Source of the DNA: Kalmanozyma brasiliensis GHG001
Lineage: Eukaryota; Basidiomycota; Ustilaginomycetes; Ustilaginales
Assembly (NCBI RefSeq): GCF_000497045.1
Contig: NW_015961958.1
Location: 62,001 to 126,000 of the forward strand
DNA: 64,000 bases
Direction: 5' to 3'
Positions 1 through 11,106 of the stretch are shown here, in pieces. The position numbers and the translations under genes are program-made. Under the pieces are notes generated by a model. The model saw only the letters and a program-made list of their open reading frames with translations. It had not been told where the DNA came from and did not search any database. Positions within the stretch are counted from its first letter, which is position 1. The number at the start of each line of letters is the position of its first letter.

Positions 1-2054
1 GGGTCGCTCATCTGCTCCATGCGGCGGATGGTCCGCGAGATGATGGCTTCGAGAACCGGCCCTCGGTCATCGTGCAGCAGATGGATCTCATCGACGATGA
101 GAAGGCGGACGAGGTTGGTGTACGACGTGTCGGTGCTCTTGCGGCTGATGACGTCCCACTTCTCGGGTGTTGTGACGATGATCTGCGTCTCGGCAATCTG
201 TGCCTTGGTCAGCTGGCTGTCTCCTGTCAGCTCGTTGACGACAATGCCGTAGAACTGCAGACGGTCGCGGAAGTTGCCCGCTTGCTCCGATACAAGCGCC
301 TTCATCGGTGCGACGTAGACAATCTTGAACGCATTGAGGTCGATCTCGCCGGTCTCCTGATCGCGCCACTTGCCGATCTCGTGGAGGATGGTCAGCATGG
401 CGACGTTGGTCTTGCCGGCGCCCGTGGGAGCGCACAGCAACATAGGCTCGTCGGAACCAAATGCGACTGGATAGCAGCGTGATTGCACTGGATTGAGCGA
501 TGTCGCACCTGGAAAGGCACCTTGCGCCCATTCGGGTAGGTTGGCTATTGGCACGAGCTCGCCTTCTCCTACGGTTCTCTTGACAGGCGCAGGGATGTGG
601 ATCTCCTCGTACCCCTTCTTGGTGCGTTTGAAGCTCCCCTCGGGCAGACGTACCTTTGCATTGGTGTTGAGATGTCCGCCCTGCGTGAAGACCATTGCTT
701 CGAGGTCCACGCCGCGTCGTGGCTGTGCTGTAGAGCCTGGTGCGATGGTGGCCCGGCTGGTGAGTCTTTGAGCTTTCCGCTGAGCATTCTCGAGATCGGC
801 AGCTGCCAGCCCGTTCCCTGCCTTGCCCTTCGTTGAAGTGCCATTGAGGGCTGCATCGCCTTGTAGCGCCTTGAGAATCCAGGCAACGCCCTTCTCGCGC
901 ATTGCCACCTGCACGTTGACCCTCTCATCGTCGTCTGCGCGTGACAGTCGTGTGCACCAAACGACCAAGTCTCGATTCTTGGTGAGCACCTGAACCAGCT
1001 CGAACTTGTCGTAGTCAAAGAGCTCCATGAGGCCATTCTCGCAGTCGCGGACGTCAGACTCGGCGGAGAGGATGTCGAAGGCGCTGTCTGCCTTTTCGCT
1101 GGCCTCGTGTGCGTCGGAGTAGTGCTGCGAGATCTGCCGTTGAATCCAGAAAGCGTCGACGTCGCGCGGGCTGACATGATTTGGGTCATTCTGCTTCGAA
1201 GCGCCGTTTGCTGCTGATGCGCTTGTTCCGATCATGAGCGCATCCTCTCCGTCGTCATTGTCGGCTTCGGCGTCCGAGGCATCCGCATCCTCAGCTCCTT
1301 GGCGAGGGCGTGCTTCGTCATCAGAAGCGTCCGAGTCGTCACTGCCATCGCGTACGACGTAGCCGACTCCGTCCTGATCGCTCTCCTCTTCCTCGTCGTT
1401 GAAGAGAACAGCGACGCCTGCCTCCTGATCGATCTCTGCCATCTTTGCATTCCCGTTGGCAGCACCGTCCTGAGGATTTGGCTCGTCATAGTCGGTGATC
1501 TTTTTGCTGAGATTGGTGAGCTGACCAAAAGTTTCAGTGCTGAGTACACCCAGGATCTCTTCGATCTCTTTCTTTTTGTCGAGATCTTTGAGGTCGTCAT
1601 CTTTGAGGATTTCGAGTGTCGTGTCTGCGGCTGAGCGAACCACATCCTGTGCCTGATCGCCTAGTGCTGTGTGGACAATGCTGAGGATGAGCTCGTAGAT
1701 ATCTCTGGTCTCTGCCGTCTTGGGATGATAGCGAAGACCTTCGAGCTCTGCTGTGGCCTGAAGGACGTTGGCGTAGGTGTTCTGTTGTGAAAAGGAGCTA
1801 GAGACAGCTTGTCGTTTTGGTTGAGGCTGTTTGAGCTCGTCGCCTGCTTCAGCCTTCTTGCGCTTCTTGTCTAGGTCCTTGACGCCCTCTGACTTGACCG
1901 CGGAACCCATGTCGCGAAAGTTGATGCGACCGGCCAACGACTCGGCCTCGCCGGACGGCTCATCTGGACGACGCTGCGAACGATCTGCGTTGATGACCAG
2001 CGACGAGAGGGCCGAATACTGGTAGCCAGAAAGGTCTGGCTTTTTGGGCGGCAT
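1..2054 (-). CDS. BRR2: Pre-mRNA-splicing helicase BRR2 (U5 snRNP 200 kDa helicase), 5' part, cut by window edge
   Basis: Brr2 is the Ski2-like ATPase that unwinds U4/U6 snRNA during spliceosome activation in the nucleus. The frame opens at an ATG at 2054 (MPPKKPDLSGYQYSAL) and stays open for 684 codons to the left edge, so only the N-terminal third of a protein normally about 2,200 residues long is visible. Residues 1-500 are the acidic, partly disordered N-terminal region with the helicase-PWI part. Then come the first RecA-domain motifs: Walker A APTGAGKT with its lysine near residue 548, and DEIH near 655-658 followed by LLHDDRGPVLEAI, a signature of the Brr2 family. No intron is apparent in the visible part. 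It diverges from the SET3 gene across about 1 kb. Family assignment is confident; the rest of the protein lies outside the window. Confidence 0.93.
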   Translation of the reverse strand, partial: MPPKKPDLSGYQYSALSSLVINADRSQRRPDEPSGEAESLAGRINFRDMGSAVKSEGVKDLDKKRKKAEAGDELKQPQPKRQAVSSSFSQQNTYANVLQATAELEGLRYHPKTAETRDIYELILSIVHTALGDQAQDVVRSAADTTLEILKDDDLKDLDKKKEIEEILGVLSTETFGQLTNLSKKITDYDEPNPQDGAANGNAKMAEIDQEAGVAVLFNDEEEESDQDGVGYVVRDGSDDSDASDDEARPRQGAEDADASDAEADNDDGEDALMIGTSASAANGASKQNDPNHVSPRDVDAFWIQRQISQHYSDAHEASEKADSAFDILSAESDVRDCENGLMELFDYDKFELVQVLTKNRDLVVWCTRLSRADDDERVNVQVAMREKGVAWILKALQGDAALNGTSTKGKAGNGLAAADLENAQRKAQRLTSRATIAPGSTAQPRRGVDLEAMVFTQGGHLNTNAKVRLPEGSFKRTKKGYEEIHIPAPVKRTVGEGELVPIANLPEWAQGAFPGATSLNPVQSRCYPVAFGSDEPMLLCAPTGAGKTNVAMLTILHEIGKWRDQETGEIDLNAFKIVYVAPMKALVSEQAGNFRDRLQFYGIVVNELTGDSQLTKAQIAETQIIVTTPEKWDVISRKSTDTSYTNLVRLLIVDEIHLLHDDRGPVLEAIISRTIRRMEQMSD

Positions 2055-3063
2055 GGTGTCGTGAGTCCGCACGAGCCAGGACAGCGGCTGAAGTGAAGCT
2101 AGCTGTATACTATGAGGGTGTCGTCGTCATACGGAGCAGGGCTGAGGTTATGCGAATTCTGTAAGAGAGAGGTTGCCGCTTTGGTGAGAACGGAGTTGTG
2201 GACGAGCTGTTGCCTTATGGGACAGCAGAGTGGAAGGCAGTGGTCCGTCGAGCCAAGCGCTGAGTCCGAGAAGCACCGTTGCGCCTTCTCCAGTGATGTA
2301 CTTCCTTGAACGGCAGTCGAGGTGCGAGCAGAGATGCAGATGGATCGTGACGAAGAAGAGAAGGATGCTCAGCCAATTTGATCTGTGCAGTCAGCGTCAG
2401 TTTTTTGGAATCTTCTCAAGAAAAGTCGACGCGCTGCTCAGCGCCAGTCCCGACCTAACAATTGCATCGGGCGCCCAAGATTTAGCCAGGATGTTCTGCC
2501 AAATTTGGCTGAGTCGACGAGGCAAAGCAGCGCAACAGTCGAAAATTTTCGATGAAAGCGAGACGCGCTTGCAGCTTTGCGTCGGGCTTGTCTGTCAGGC
2601 TTGCGGGGCCGACGAATTGGCGGCTGAGAGAGCAGAGCAGAGCAGTTCGAGGTGTGTCGACTCACCCTCGTCTCTCTCATTCAATTCCTCCCATCGCCCG
2701 CTCAAGGCTCATCGCCTTGGAGCCCTTCGCTTTCCTTCTCGTCTACCATTCGTCCTCTCTCGATCAACCACAAGGCTCATACAGCCATCATCCTTGCATC
2801 GCGCTCTCGTCTTCATTCGACTCCAGCATCACATTCGTTTCGTTCCCATCTCGCACAAGCTGCTCGCCATGCAGATCATATAGCTAACACACCAGCATCT
2901 AAGACCGACCATTTCTTTTTGTCACCCTTCTTTTGGTATACCGAATCGCAAGAGCACGATGAGGCCCGCACTACCTGGTGCCATCTTCGTCTAAACGCAC
3001 CAACATCGCACTTCACAGCCTGCTACCCCGCTCCGTCCGCGGGCGGAATTCTCATCTCCGACC
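2055..3063. promoter_or_regulatory. Divergent BRR2/SET3 intergenic region
   Basis: About 1 kb separates the two divergent start codons. The stretch from about 2670 to 2830 is rich in C and T on the plus strand, as is usual for a fungal transcript leader ahead of SET3. Short frames here have no conserved character. No clear TATA box or repeat was seen. Confidence 0.5.
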
Positions 3064-6000
3064 ATGATCAAGCCGCCAGCGATGGGCGTCTTTGCCCGCG
3101 ACCCGCCTACAACAGCCAGAGGGGGTGCATCGCCTGCGTCCTCCGCCACTCACTTGCCGCAACCGTCCGCCGATCCCTCTTCATCTTCCAGTCGACTTCT
3201 ACCTGCCGACGAGCCACCATCAGACCCAATCAATCCGGAGGAGGAGCCAGCGCAAGATGACGATGACCAGGGCACAGTCGACGAAGAGGCCGGCGTCATT
3301 CGTTGTATTTGTGGATGCGATGACGACGATGGTTTCACCATCCAGTGCGACAGATGTCTGGTCTGGCAACATTGCGCTTGCTTTGGCATGTCGCAAGCCT
3401 CGGTTCCCGATGAATACCTTTGCGAGCAATGCGATCCTCGTCCTGTCGACGTCGCTTTTGCCCAGGCACATCAGCAGAAGCGCAAGAACAACGAAGCACG
3501 AAAGGCCCTCATGGATCGCAACCTCAAACGACAGGCACAGGCACTCGCTTCCAACAACTACACCCAGACCTATCTTGCCCAGGACGCCGTTCCTTCCCCA
3601 ACTTCCAGCACACATGCCCCTTCTGCCTCCACAGCCGCTCAAGAAGCCACGTCAGCGACCCAGCAGCCGGCCCATCCCGCGTCAATATCGACATCAGCAG
3701 CAGCTGCTCGCTCGCGAAAGCCGAGTCAGGCACTTGACCTCACCAACACGCAGTTCGTCGTACCAGAACTTCCTGCTAGCGTAGGGACTGCCCAGAGAGG
3801 CGGCAGTGCCAAACAGCGCAAAGGCCAGAAAGGGTCCCGTAGAGGCTTCGACACCCCCTCGTCTGTTTCCACTCCGGTCCGAGGCGTCTTCACTCCCGGC
3901 AGCTCGCACGAACGCGCAGATGACCCCTTCGACCTCGCCGATCAGCTCGAGGCTTGGCACGTCGAGTTCACTCCCGTCACCAAAAACACGGTGGCTGAGC
4001 CGTCGATCGTCGAGAATCTCGCCATGGCCATGCTCGATTGGGAGGAGGGCAGCCCCCTCAAAGCCGTCCAGGGTCCAGCAGGTCGTGCTATTGCTCCCAC
4101 TGCGTACCGGCTTTCCCACAGCAGCAAGCTCGCGCACTCGGAAATCTATCCGTCTTCCTCATCGACATCGTCACCGTCGTCCCCATCGCCGCGCGCACTC
4201 GGCTCGCCCATTCCCGAGGCTGCCTTGATCGGCATCTCCGCTGTTGGTCAGGAGTGCATTCCTGTCGAGATGTCAGGGCCTTCGCTTGCCGACCTTGCTT
4301 GCCGAACGTATGTCAAGCACATCTCCGAGTCGGCATCGGCCGGCGTCTTCAGCAACCTCCTGTACGTCAACAACTCGGCGGACGAGCCTCAGCGCAGCTG
4401 GTGTGCTTCGCGGGCGTTCTCACGACCGGTCATGCATGGTCTCTTTGCCGACGGCTCGATCCCCGCTGGTGCCTTCATCACTGAGCTCCGCGGCGAGCTC
4501 TACAGCGCCGACGCCTACCGCAACAATCCGATCAATCAGTACGCTGCGCTGGGTGCCACCAAGCCGCATGTTCATCTGCTCCCGCCACCGCTCAACCTCG
4601 CCATCGACGCTCGCAGATACGGAAACGAAGCCCGTTTTGCTCGCTTCAGCTGTCATCCCAATGCAGTCCTCCGCCCGATCCTCTTCCGTCCAAACGGTCA
4701 GTCTTCCGCCCGTTCCCGCACCAGCTCGAGGGCACAGTCGCCCGCTGCGACCCTCGCATTGTCCTCAAGACACAGCAGGCATGCCGATACCCCGCCCGTC
4801 GAGATCCGCTCCGACGAGCCGCAGCTGGTCTTTGGACTCTTTGCCCTCACCGACATTCCGAGAACGCACGAGATCACATTGGGCTGGGAATGGGACGACG
4901 CTCATATTGTGCACTTCCTGCCCGAGTTGGTGCAGAACCCGTTCCTCGAATCACGCCACCTCGACGTCGATGCCAATCAGCACACCGCCAACATGGTGGC
5001 ACTGGCCGAAAAGGGCGAATTCCCATATGCCGAGACCGAGTTCTCGGCTAAGATGAGCACAGTGGCCGCCGCGCTTCTGGGCTCTGTCCTATGCGCCTGC
5101 ATCGGCTCGGCGGCTCCGCCCGGTGGCGGAGGTGGTGCGAGCGCCAACAATGGACGCAAGCAGGACTGCGCCGTAGCACAGATGCTCAGAGTGGGCAACG
5201 GCATGTCGCTTCTGAACGTTAACATGCCCGGTAAGGCCAACCGGAGAGCAAAGCTGCCCGACTTCTCGCCGTTGGTCGGCGTTCGGAGGTACTGGAGGCC
5301 GTACAGCTTGCCGCCTACGCCCGAGACCTCGGCGAAGGACAGCGCGTCACCTGTTGACCATGCCGTGCTCGACGCATTAGCACCCGAAGCTGGCACGCTG
5401 AACGGTATGGACGTGGACGACGAGATGGGATGCGGCAGCAACGAGAAGAATGCCAGGCGCGGTAAGCGTCGCAAAGGAGACAGAGCAAAGCAGGACCGCA
5501 TGCAGGTCGACGGCGATCTGGCCGCATCGGACGCGGACGATGGCGACGACACGCGGTCTATCGCCTCCTCGCTTACGGACCCTCTATCTGGCCTTAGCGA
5601 TGATGACACACTCAGCGAAGAGGAGGACCACGATCTTATGGATGCGCTGCGTGCCGCCGACGACTTGCCCTCTCGTCGAAGACCCGGCAATAGCGGTGAT
5701 GCGGACGCGGTGGACACAGAGCTCTCTGGTTTGTTTCTGCTGCCTCCCAAGAAGCGCTCGATGCGCACTCGCATCAAGGCGATCCTCGCGCCGTCCGACG
5801 ATGACGAGGCCATGGACGAGCAAGTCGCTGACAGGGACGAGGAAGTCCAGCGAAGTAAGGGAGTCAAGGGCACGACCAAGGTCAAAGCAGGTGCGAAGCG
5901 CAAAGGAAAGGCAGATCCTGGTCGCGCAGCGCCTGACTTCTCGTCGGACGAAGACAAAGACGACGGCGGCTACGATTCGACAACGACCCCGATCAAGAAG

Positions 6001-8568
6001 CGCCGAAAGGCAGGCAACATTGTGGATCCCAGCTCGCCCCTCTCTTCGGTTCCATCGCCCCACACGGACGACTCCAACGCCAGCCCGCCAACGCCTGTGC
6101 CACGTCTATCGAAGAAGAATCGTCTCGAGACCGAGAAGCGTATGTCGGATGTGGAGCTGTCCAAGAAGAAGCGTGCCGCCAAGCGCGGCGGTGACCGCAA
6201 GGGCAAGACTTCGGAGCCTCGACCCAAGGAATCGGCGTCGAAGCGTCGCAAGAGGGAAGAGGCGCGCATTCATCGCAATGCTATCCTCGATCTAGGCGAT
6301 TCGGAGTCCAGCCAGGATGATCTGTCGGAGCAGGAGTCAGCCGAAGAGGAAGATAACGCTGTGGCAAATGCCGATAGCCGCGCATCCACGCCGCGTGCAG
6401 CCGCCAAGCAAGCGAAGAACGTCGGCGACGCGACTGGGCCCAAGAAGGCCAAGAGGGATCTCCTCCCGTCATCACCCATCGTGGCAGAGGATCAGACGCT
6501 TGCCAAGGAAGACACGCCGACGAAGACCAAGAAGGTGCGACGCATCGTGTCCGACTCAGAGGCGAGCAGTGATGGGGAAGAAGCCGCTCCTGCACCTTTA
6601 GAGGAGGAAGAGATCGGATCGAAGCAGGAGCCTGCCGTCGCCGCATCGAAGCCGGAAGCGGTCGATAGCAAGCCTGCTGAGGCCAACCTCAAGATCGAGA
6701 CCGACACAGCCAAGCTTGACGCTGCTGCAGCCAGTCTAACGTCAAAAGCCGCGGCGACATCCGCACCCGCACCTGCGCCTGTGCCGGAAGTCAAGAAGGA
6801 GGAGCCCAGAGTCAAGCTGTCCTTGGCCGAATACAAGCGTCGACTCGCCGAACGCCGTGTCTCGGCGCAACAAGTCCCCACTTCGTCGTCCGGTCCGCTC
6901 ACGCCTTCTCTTGCCACGCCGACGTCCGAGGTCACACCATCGCCTTCGCCAGCCGTCGAAGGGAGCAATCCTCTGCCGTCCTCATCGCTTCGATCTTCGG
7001 AACCTCCGTCCGTTATGGCTGCCGGGGCGGAGACCATTTCGACACCCACTGGCGTGATCCCGCCGGCCATCTCAAGCGTGCCGGTCATCACCGAGCCCGC
7101 TAAGCCTCCGACAGCATCAGTCTCAGCAGCAGCGCCGCGGAGCGTGCTCTTCACGTCCATCTCGGCGCCAACAGCGATTCGCTCTGTTGAGATCCCGAAG
7201 TCACCTTCGCCGGAGCCGGCACCTGCTCAGGTCCCGGCGGGCGGGGCTTCTTTGGGAGCAGCATCGGCTGTAATGCCCTCTCAAGAGGTCCTCGCGCCCG
7301 TTGCTTCATCCATCGAGGCAGGTACTGTCAGCAGCACAGCCGGCCCTGCGTCGTCACCGGCTTCCAACACGAGCACTCTGCCCAGCGCAGGCGCAGGTTC
7401 TGACACGCCAGCCTTGCTGATGCGTCTAGAGACGATCCGTGGCCGAGCCGCATCCGTCTCGCAGCAGCCAGGTGGTGGTGACAAGGACCCGCAGCAACAA
7501 GGCACGGCCGGCAATGTCGCAGCAGCAGACGTAGATGGATTCGCCAAGCCTCAGTCTCACAGCACAGCGCCGACAACGGCGCCGACAACGCCCGGATTGG
7601 GTGCTACATCCTCGACTCCGATGCGATCGCCTTCGCTTGGGCCTATTAGGGTGCAACCCCCGCACTCTCCATCGGGCTCAGCCACCTTCAACCCCCCGAG
7701 AGGTCCTCGTGCGTTCATGAGTCCTCCCAGCGCTTCGTTGGCCCCTTCGTCGATGGCTCCGACATCGAGCGTCACCGCTGGCAGCGTCAGCAGCGCGGCA
7801 GCACCCGCGTTATCATCAGCCGCAGCACCGGTCACCTCACCAGCAGTCACATCGACTCCAGCCCGCATCGGCATCGCCGGCGTCGCAGCTGGGATGGCCA
7901 ACACGCCCTCCTCAGCCAGCTCGGCGAGTTCCACAGCATCCACACGCTACGCTCCCCCCAGCCTCACCTCGCCCACGCCGGCGACCACGGCACTGCCTCG
8001 AAGCGCAGGCGGCTACCCACCTCGCGACTACGCCGGAGTGCCCAAGGGCCCCTCGAGCATGCGAGATGCCGACCCGCGCGCCGACGCCTGGGCGGAAGCG
8101 CGCGAGGCACGCGAGGCGCGAGGCGGCGACTACTACGGCGCCCCGCCGCGCCACCACGACAGCGCCGGGGCAGGCCGCGACATGGGTTGGGGCGAGAGAC
8201 CGCGCGAGCCTGCTGCGGGATGGGGTCGCCGAGATCCCACGTATCGCGATGCTCCTCCCGCAGGCGCAGGGTATGCGAGGGACGAAGCGGCCTATCCGTA
8301 CCGCCGACCGTCTGCGACGGAATACGATGATGCAGGAGGACCGGCATACGATCGGCCCGCGGACCCATACAATCGCGGAATTGTCGTGCGCGGTCGCAGC
8401 CTTATCGGTGGTGGTGGCGCGGCGCCACCCGCAGCAGGGACAGCACAACCACCAGCGAGAGAGTATAGGGAGTACGACGAGGGTGCCCCCAGGGGCGGGT
8501 ACCGGGGCGGCGGATGGGGTGGCAGGGGTAGACCGCGCGGTGGGAGAGGACGCGGATGGATGCGCTAG
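3064..8568 (+). CDS. SET3: PHD-finger and SET-domain protein, Set3-type subunit of the Set3 histone deacetylase complex
   Basis: This 1,834-residue single-exon protein has a PHD zinc finger at about 79-125 (C81, C83, C95, C98, H103 and the C120/C123 pair, with the core WQHCACFG). A SET domain spans about 444-611 (FARFSCHPN near 525 and ITLGWEWD near 605), interrupted by a Ser/Arg-rich insert. A PHD followed by a SET with this degenerate core is the Set3/SETD5/MLL5 architecture. In yeast, Set3 scaffolds a histone deacetylase complex that binds H3K4me and is not a robust methyltransferase; the same is inferred here. Residues 700-1750 are acidic or Ser/Pro-rich low complexity, and the last 35 residues form an RGG/GRG box unusual for this family. 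An ATG 18 bases further in (MGVFARD) is an alternative start. Confidence 0.85.
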   Translation: MIKPPAMGVFARDPPTTARGGASPASSATHLPQPSADPSSSSSRLLPADEPPSDPINPEEEPAQDDDDQGTVDEEAGVIRCICGCDDDDGFTIQCDRCLVWQHCACFGMSQASVPDEYLCEQCDPRPVDVAFAQAHQQKRKNNEARKALMDRNLKRQAQALASNNYTQTYLAQDAVPSPTSSTHAPSASTAAQEATSATQQPAHPASISTSAAAARSRKPSQALDLTNTQFVVPELPASVGTAQRGGSAKQRKGQKGSRRGFDTPSSVSTPVRGVFTPGSSHERADDPFDLADQLEAWHVEFTPVTKNTVAEPSIVENLAMAMLDWEEGSPLKAVQGPAGRAIAPTAYRLSHSSKLAHSEIYPSSSSTSSPSSPSPRALGSPIPEAALIGISAVGQECIPVEMSGPSLADLACRTYVKHISESASAGVFSNLLYVNNSADEPQRSWCASRAFSRPVMHGLFADGSIPAGAFITELRGELYSADAYRNNPINQYAALGATKPHVHLLPPPLNLAIDARRYGNEARFARFSCHPNAVLRPILFRPNGQSSARSRTSSRAQSPAATLALSSRHSRHADTPPVEIRSDEPQLVFGLFALTDIPRTHEITLGWEWDDAHIVHFLPELVQNPFLESRHLDVDANQHTANMVALAEKGEFPYAETEFSAKMSTVAAALLGSVLCACIGSAAPPGGGGGASANNGRKQDCAVAQMLRVGNGMSLLNVNMPGKANRRAKLPDFSPLVGVRRYWRPYSLPPTPETSAKDSASPVDHAVLDALAPEAGTLNGMDVDDEMGCGSNEKNARRGKRRKGDRAKQDRMQVDGDLAASDADDGDDTRSIASSLTDPLSGLSDDDTLSEEEDHDLMDALRAADDLPSRRRPGNSGDADAVDTELSGLFLLPPKKRSMRTRIKAILAPSDDDEAMDEQVADRDEEVQRSKGVKGTTKVKAGAKRKGKADPGRAAPDFSSDEDKDDGGYDSTTTPIKKRRKAGNIVDPSSPLSSVPSPHTDDSNASPPTPVPRLSKKNRLETEKRMSDVELSKKKRAAKRGGDRKGKTSEPRPKESASKRRKREEARIHRNAILDLGDSESSQDDLSEQESAEEEDNAVANADSRASTPRAAAKQAKNVGDATGPKKAKRDLLPSSPIVAEDQTLAKEDTPTKTKKVRRIVSDSEASSDGEEAAPAPLEEEEIGSKQEPAVAASKPEAVDSKPAEANLKIETDTAKLDAAAASLTSKAAATSAPAPAPVPEVKKEEPRVKLSLAEYKRRLAERRVSAQQVPTSSSGPLTPSLATPTSEVTPSPSPAVEGSNPLPSSSLRSSEPPSVMAAGAETISTPTGVIPPAISSVPVITEPAKPPTASVSAAAPRSVLFTSISAPTAIRSVEIPKSPSPEPAPAQVPAGGASLGAASAVMPSQEVLAPVASSIEAGTVSSTAGPASSPASNTSTLPSAGAGSDTPALLMRLETIRGRAASVSQQPGGGDKDPQQQGTAGNVAAADVDGFAKPQSHSTAPTTAPTTPGLGATSSTPMRSPSLGPIRVQPPHSPSGSATFNPPRGPRAFMSPPSASLAPSSMAPTSSVTAGSVSSAAAPALSSAAAPVTSPAVTSTPARIGIAGVAAGMANTPSSASSASSTASTRYAPPSLTSPTPATTALPRSAGGYPPRDYAGVPKGPSSMRDADPRADAWAEAREAREARGGDYYGAPPRHHDSAGAGRDMGWGERPREPAAGWGRRDPTYRDAPPAGAGYARDEAAYPYRRPSATEYDDAGGPAYDRPADPYNRGIVVRGRSLIGGGGAAPPAAGTAQPPAREYREYDEGAPRGGYRGGGWGGRGRPRGGRGRGWMR

Positions 8569-8810
8569 ACAGAACACCACTCAGGCTTGGGCATGGTGGC
8601 TCTTACAAGGGCAGGGCGGCAAGAGGTAAGCGGATGAGACGGTCATTCGTTCAAGTCGTGGAATCGGAATTGTATGAGGATATGTCTGTCATGGAATGTA
8701 TTTGTTCGACATCTCAACATCTTGGTCTCGCGGACAGAAAACAGGTCGACGAGTGCGTCTTCAGAAACGACCGAGCGATACCAATACGACCTGGTCGTCG
8801 CACCTTACCT

Positions 8811-9917
8811 CTACACAGGCAGATGAATCACCCCGGCTTTCTCGAGCATCTCCTCCTGCCACCGCTTAAACCTGCTCAGCGGCTGCACCTTGGTTTTGAA
8901 CACCCCCTGTCTGCCATCCCTCATCAATTTGACCTTGTACGTCCTCACCTGCGTCGGCTCTTGCACGTACACATGATACCTGCCAAACATCTGGAGAGCA
9001 TCTACGAGTTGTTCTCTCGAAGCCTGTACTGCAGCGAAGCGGGGCGTTTCGCGGAGCTTGATCTTGCCGACGTGGGCGTGTTGCATGCCTGGTCGGTGGT
9101 GGAGGGCTCTTCCATTGAGCACGCCTGCCGTGGCGCGCCCGTAGGTGTCTGTGTCCGCTCTGTACTTGTCGACCGTCCGGAGCACGTCGGCTAGGGTCTG
9201 ACGCCCAGGTTTGGCATAGAGTGGGTCGGTCCTCAGATCGACATGCACGAACCTGCGCGGGTCGGTGGGGTACCAAAACGCCCGCGCGTCTTGACGAGTC
9301 GCACCCAAGATATGCCCTACACTGTCCGACCCGGGAAGCAGCACAGGTAGGCCAAACGCGTGCGGTAGAGCATCCACATTCTCCGGCACCGACGCCACGT
9401 GTAGCTGACCCAAGAAGGCTTTTTTGGCACGATGGATGCGTGGATCCAGCTCATACACGCCCAGCACTGTCGCCATGTCCGGAAAAGGATGCTGGGAAAG
9501 GTGATCTCCACCGAGAAAGATCTGCATCGCCTGGCGCCGAAGGGAGTCGACAAGGCCCACACTGCCATGATCGCGAAGCGCCTGCTCGACGATCGGCGGC
9601 GGCGTGCGGATCGAGTAGAGCGGCACGCGGCCGAAGAAGGGCGTCCGGGGATCGGCAGTGAGGTCAAAGTTGCGCGTGTAGCTGGGAGTCAGTCGGCGAA
9701 TGCGCGTGTGATCGAGACGGTTGATGTAGCGGTCGAAGCGGCTGTTTCCTTGGCCAGTCAAAGCAAGAGAGCGGAGGGGCGATGCAAGTGAGGCGGGCGA
9801 AGGAGTTGAGGCGCTGGCCTCTTCCTCGATGTCAGCAGCTACACAGCGAGACGACAGAACCAGGATGCTCGCAGACAGCGCGGCAAGGCTGATGCAGATG
9901 AGGCGGTGCAGTCTCAT
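8811..9917 (-). CDS. Predicted secreted protein SP1 (effector candidate), no known domain
   Basis: This is a 368-residue single-exon frame starting at the ATG at 9917. The N-terminus (MRLHRLICISLAALSASILV) is a clear signal peptide with probable cleavage near the AA at 27-28. I recognise no enzyme or binding domain. The mature part is Arg/His-rich, contains no cysteine and ends in EKAGVIHLPV. The last 75 residues contain a GRYHVYV stretch followed by YKVKLMRDGRQG, which resembles the RY...F-x-V-R...DGR region at the C-terminus of SP2 and SP6. It is the first of five secreted-protein genes in an 8-kb island and is divergent from SP2. In a smut, a domain-less secreted protein in such a cluster is a good effector candidate, but expression and host targeting are inference. 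Confidence 0.75.
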   Translation of the reverse strand: MRLHRLICISLAALSASILVLSSRCVAADIEEEASASTPSPASLASPLRSLALTGQGNSRFDRYINRLDHTRIRRLTPSYTRNFDLTADPRTPFFGRVPLYSIRTPPPIVEQALRDHGSVGLVDSLRRQAMQIFLGGDHLSQHPFPDMATVLGVYELDPRIHRAKKAFLGQLHVASVPENVDALPHAFGLPVLLPGSDSVGHILGATRQDARAFWYPTDPRRFVHVDLRTDPLYAKPGRQTLADVLRTVDKYRADTDTYGRATAGVLNGRALHHRPGMQHAHVGKIKLRETPRFAAVQASREQLVDALQMFGRYHVYVQEPTQVRTYKVKLMRDGRQGVFKTKVQPLSRFKRWQEEMLEKAGVIHLPV

Positions 9918-10326
9918 GATGGAGAGGTGACAGGCGTTCTATCGCGGCAACGTCGATCGAAATGCTCTGAAGGTGTGACAAAAGGATGGGAGAAGGCGAT
10001 CCTCTCCCATGCTTCAAAGGCTTCTCTCGCCCGCCTATGTGACGAGAGCAAGCTGCTTGCGCAATGCCGTCGATTCCCACCGGCGGTCGGGTTGCTTCTT
10101 TCTAGCCCACATTTAGCAGCTTAGGAGCTGAACATGAAAGCAATGTTGAAGGGAAATCGGATGAGATGGGCTTGCCCCACCAACAAGTTCGTGTGTTGCT
10201 GGCAACAGCAGTCTGGTGTGACACGAATCCAGGCCTCGCTTGTTTGCACTCAATGTCTCGAAGCTTGTGCACCACAGCGATCTCTTCAACCGAGACGACA
10301 ACAACCAACAAGTAACAGCTTCAGCT
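9918..10326. promoter_or_regulatory. Divergent SP1/SP2 intergenic region
   Basis: About 409 bases lie between the divergent ATGs of two secreted-protein genes. I saw no convincing TATA box. The reading frame of SP2 is open upstream to an ATG at 10240, but that extension would bury the signal peptide. Confidence 0.45.
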
Positions 10327-11106
10327 ATGCGTGTCTGGCATCTGAGCTCGACGAGCATCGCTCTCCTGCTGACCAGCCTGTTCCTCCTCGGTTCAACATC
10401 TGCTTTGCATCTCGACGAACGCACGCTCTCAGCACTCGGTAGGATCGACACCGTGACCTTCCAAGAGCTCCAGGAGGGTCGTTTGCGTCCACCGGCTCAG
10501 ACTGTGGGCACTCACCCCCGCAGCGTCCCCGCATTGTACGGTGATATGCTCTTCCATCTCGACGGCAGGCCTATTTTCGAGTTCCAGCACACAAATCAAC
10601 GAGTCCCAGCGGTGGAATTTCAGCGTGCCGCAGCCGACTTTGGCGGCTTCCATGCTCGCGTTCGTCAGCAGCCCGATGCAGTCAGCGTCACGCCAGGTGC
10701 TCGGTTGGCAGACCCTTACGTGGTGAGACACAACCAGGCGGGATTGCCGGAGTATATCGGCCAGATCGACGCCACGTCACGCCAGTTCGGACCTAACGTC
10801 GCCCGAGTTGCTCATGGATATCCTGCATCCCCTCTGCCGCCTCCGACGCGTGGAAGAGGTCTCAAGTTCTGGAAGAAACCAAAACACGCTCCGCCCAGCT
10901 GGGAAAGCGTTCATGCATCGACACCGGTGGCTGTGGCGCCAAATACCGACTGGCAACATCTCAGGGAGCAACTCGACGAAGAGCGTTACTTGAGATTCAC
11001 TAATTCGGCGGGGACCTCCTCGTTCGGCGTCAGGGCTTTGCCAGACGGTCGGATCGAGAGGCAGCTCGTGAACACGCTCGGAGACGTACCGCACTTTGTA
11101 GTGTAG
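10327..11106 (+). CDS. Predicted secreted protein SP2, paralogue of SP6
   Basis: This 259-residue protein is read from the ATG at 10327. That start is preferred over an in-frame ATG at 10240 because it places a strong signal peptide (MRVWHLSSTSIALLLTSLFL, cleavage near ALHL) at the N-terminus. No cysteine occurs in the chain. No known domain was recognised. It aligns along its whole length with SP6 at 35407-36180: both have DGRPIF, ADFGGFHAR followed by SVT, an ID-T-R-FG block, a basic patch (KFWKKPK or GLRKAKAP), a TNWQ/TDWQ-L block, RFT, and a C-terminal V-R-A-PDGRI-RQ ending in VPHF. The pair defines a small secreted family. Function is unknown; effector candidate by context. Confidence 0.8.
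   Translation: MRVWHLSSTSIALLLTSLFLLGSTSALHLDERTLSALGRIDTVTFQELQEGRLRPPAQTVGTHPRSVPALYGDMLFHLDGRPIFEFQHTNQRVPAVEFQRAAADFGGFHARVRQQPDAVSVTPGARLADPYVVRHNQAGLPEYIGQIDATSRQFGPNVARVAHGYPASPLPPPTRGRGLKFWKKPKHAPPSWESVHASTPVAVAPNTDWQHLREQLDEERYLRFTNSAGTSSFGVRALPDGRIERQLVNTLGDVPHFVV

Noticed and set aside
8640..8670. A tRNA B-box-like sequence (GTTCAAGTC)
   Set aside because: The flanking bases do not form a T-stem and no acceptor or anticodon arm can be drawn.
10240..10326. An upstream in-frame ATG for SP2
   Set aside because: It would place 29 hydrophilic residues before a strong signal peptide; the ATG at 10327 puts the signal peptide at the N-terminus.
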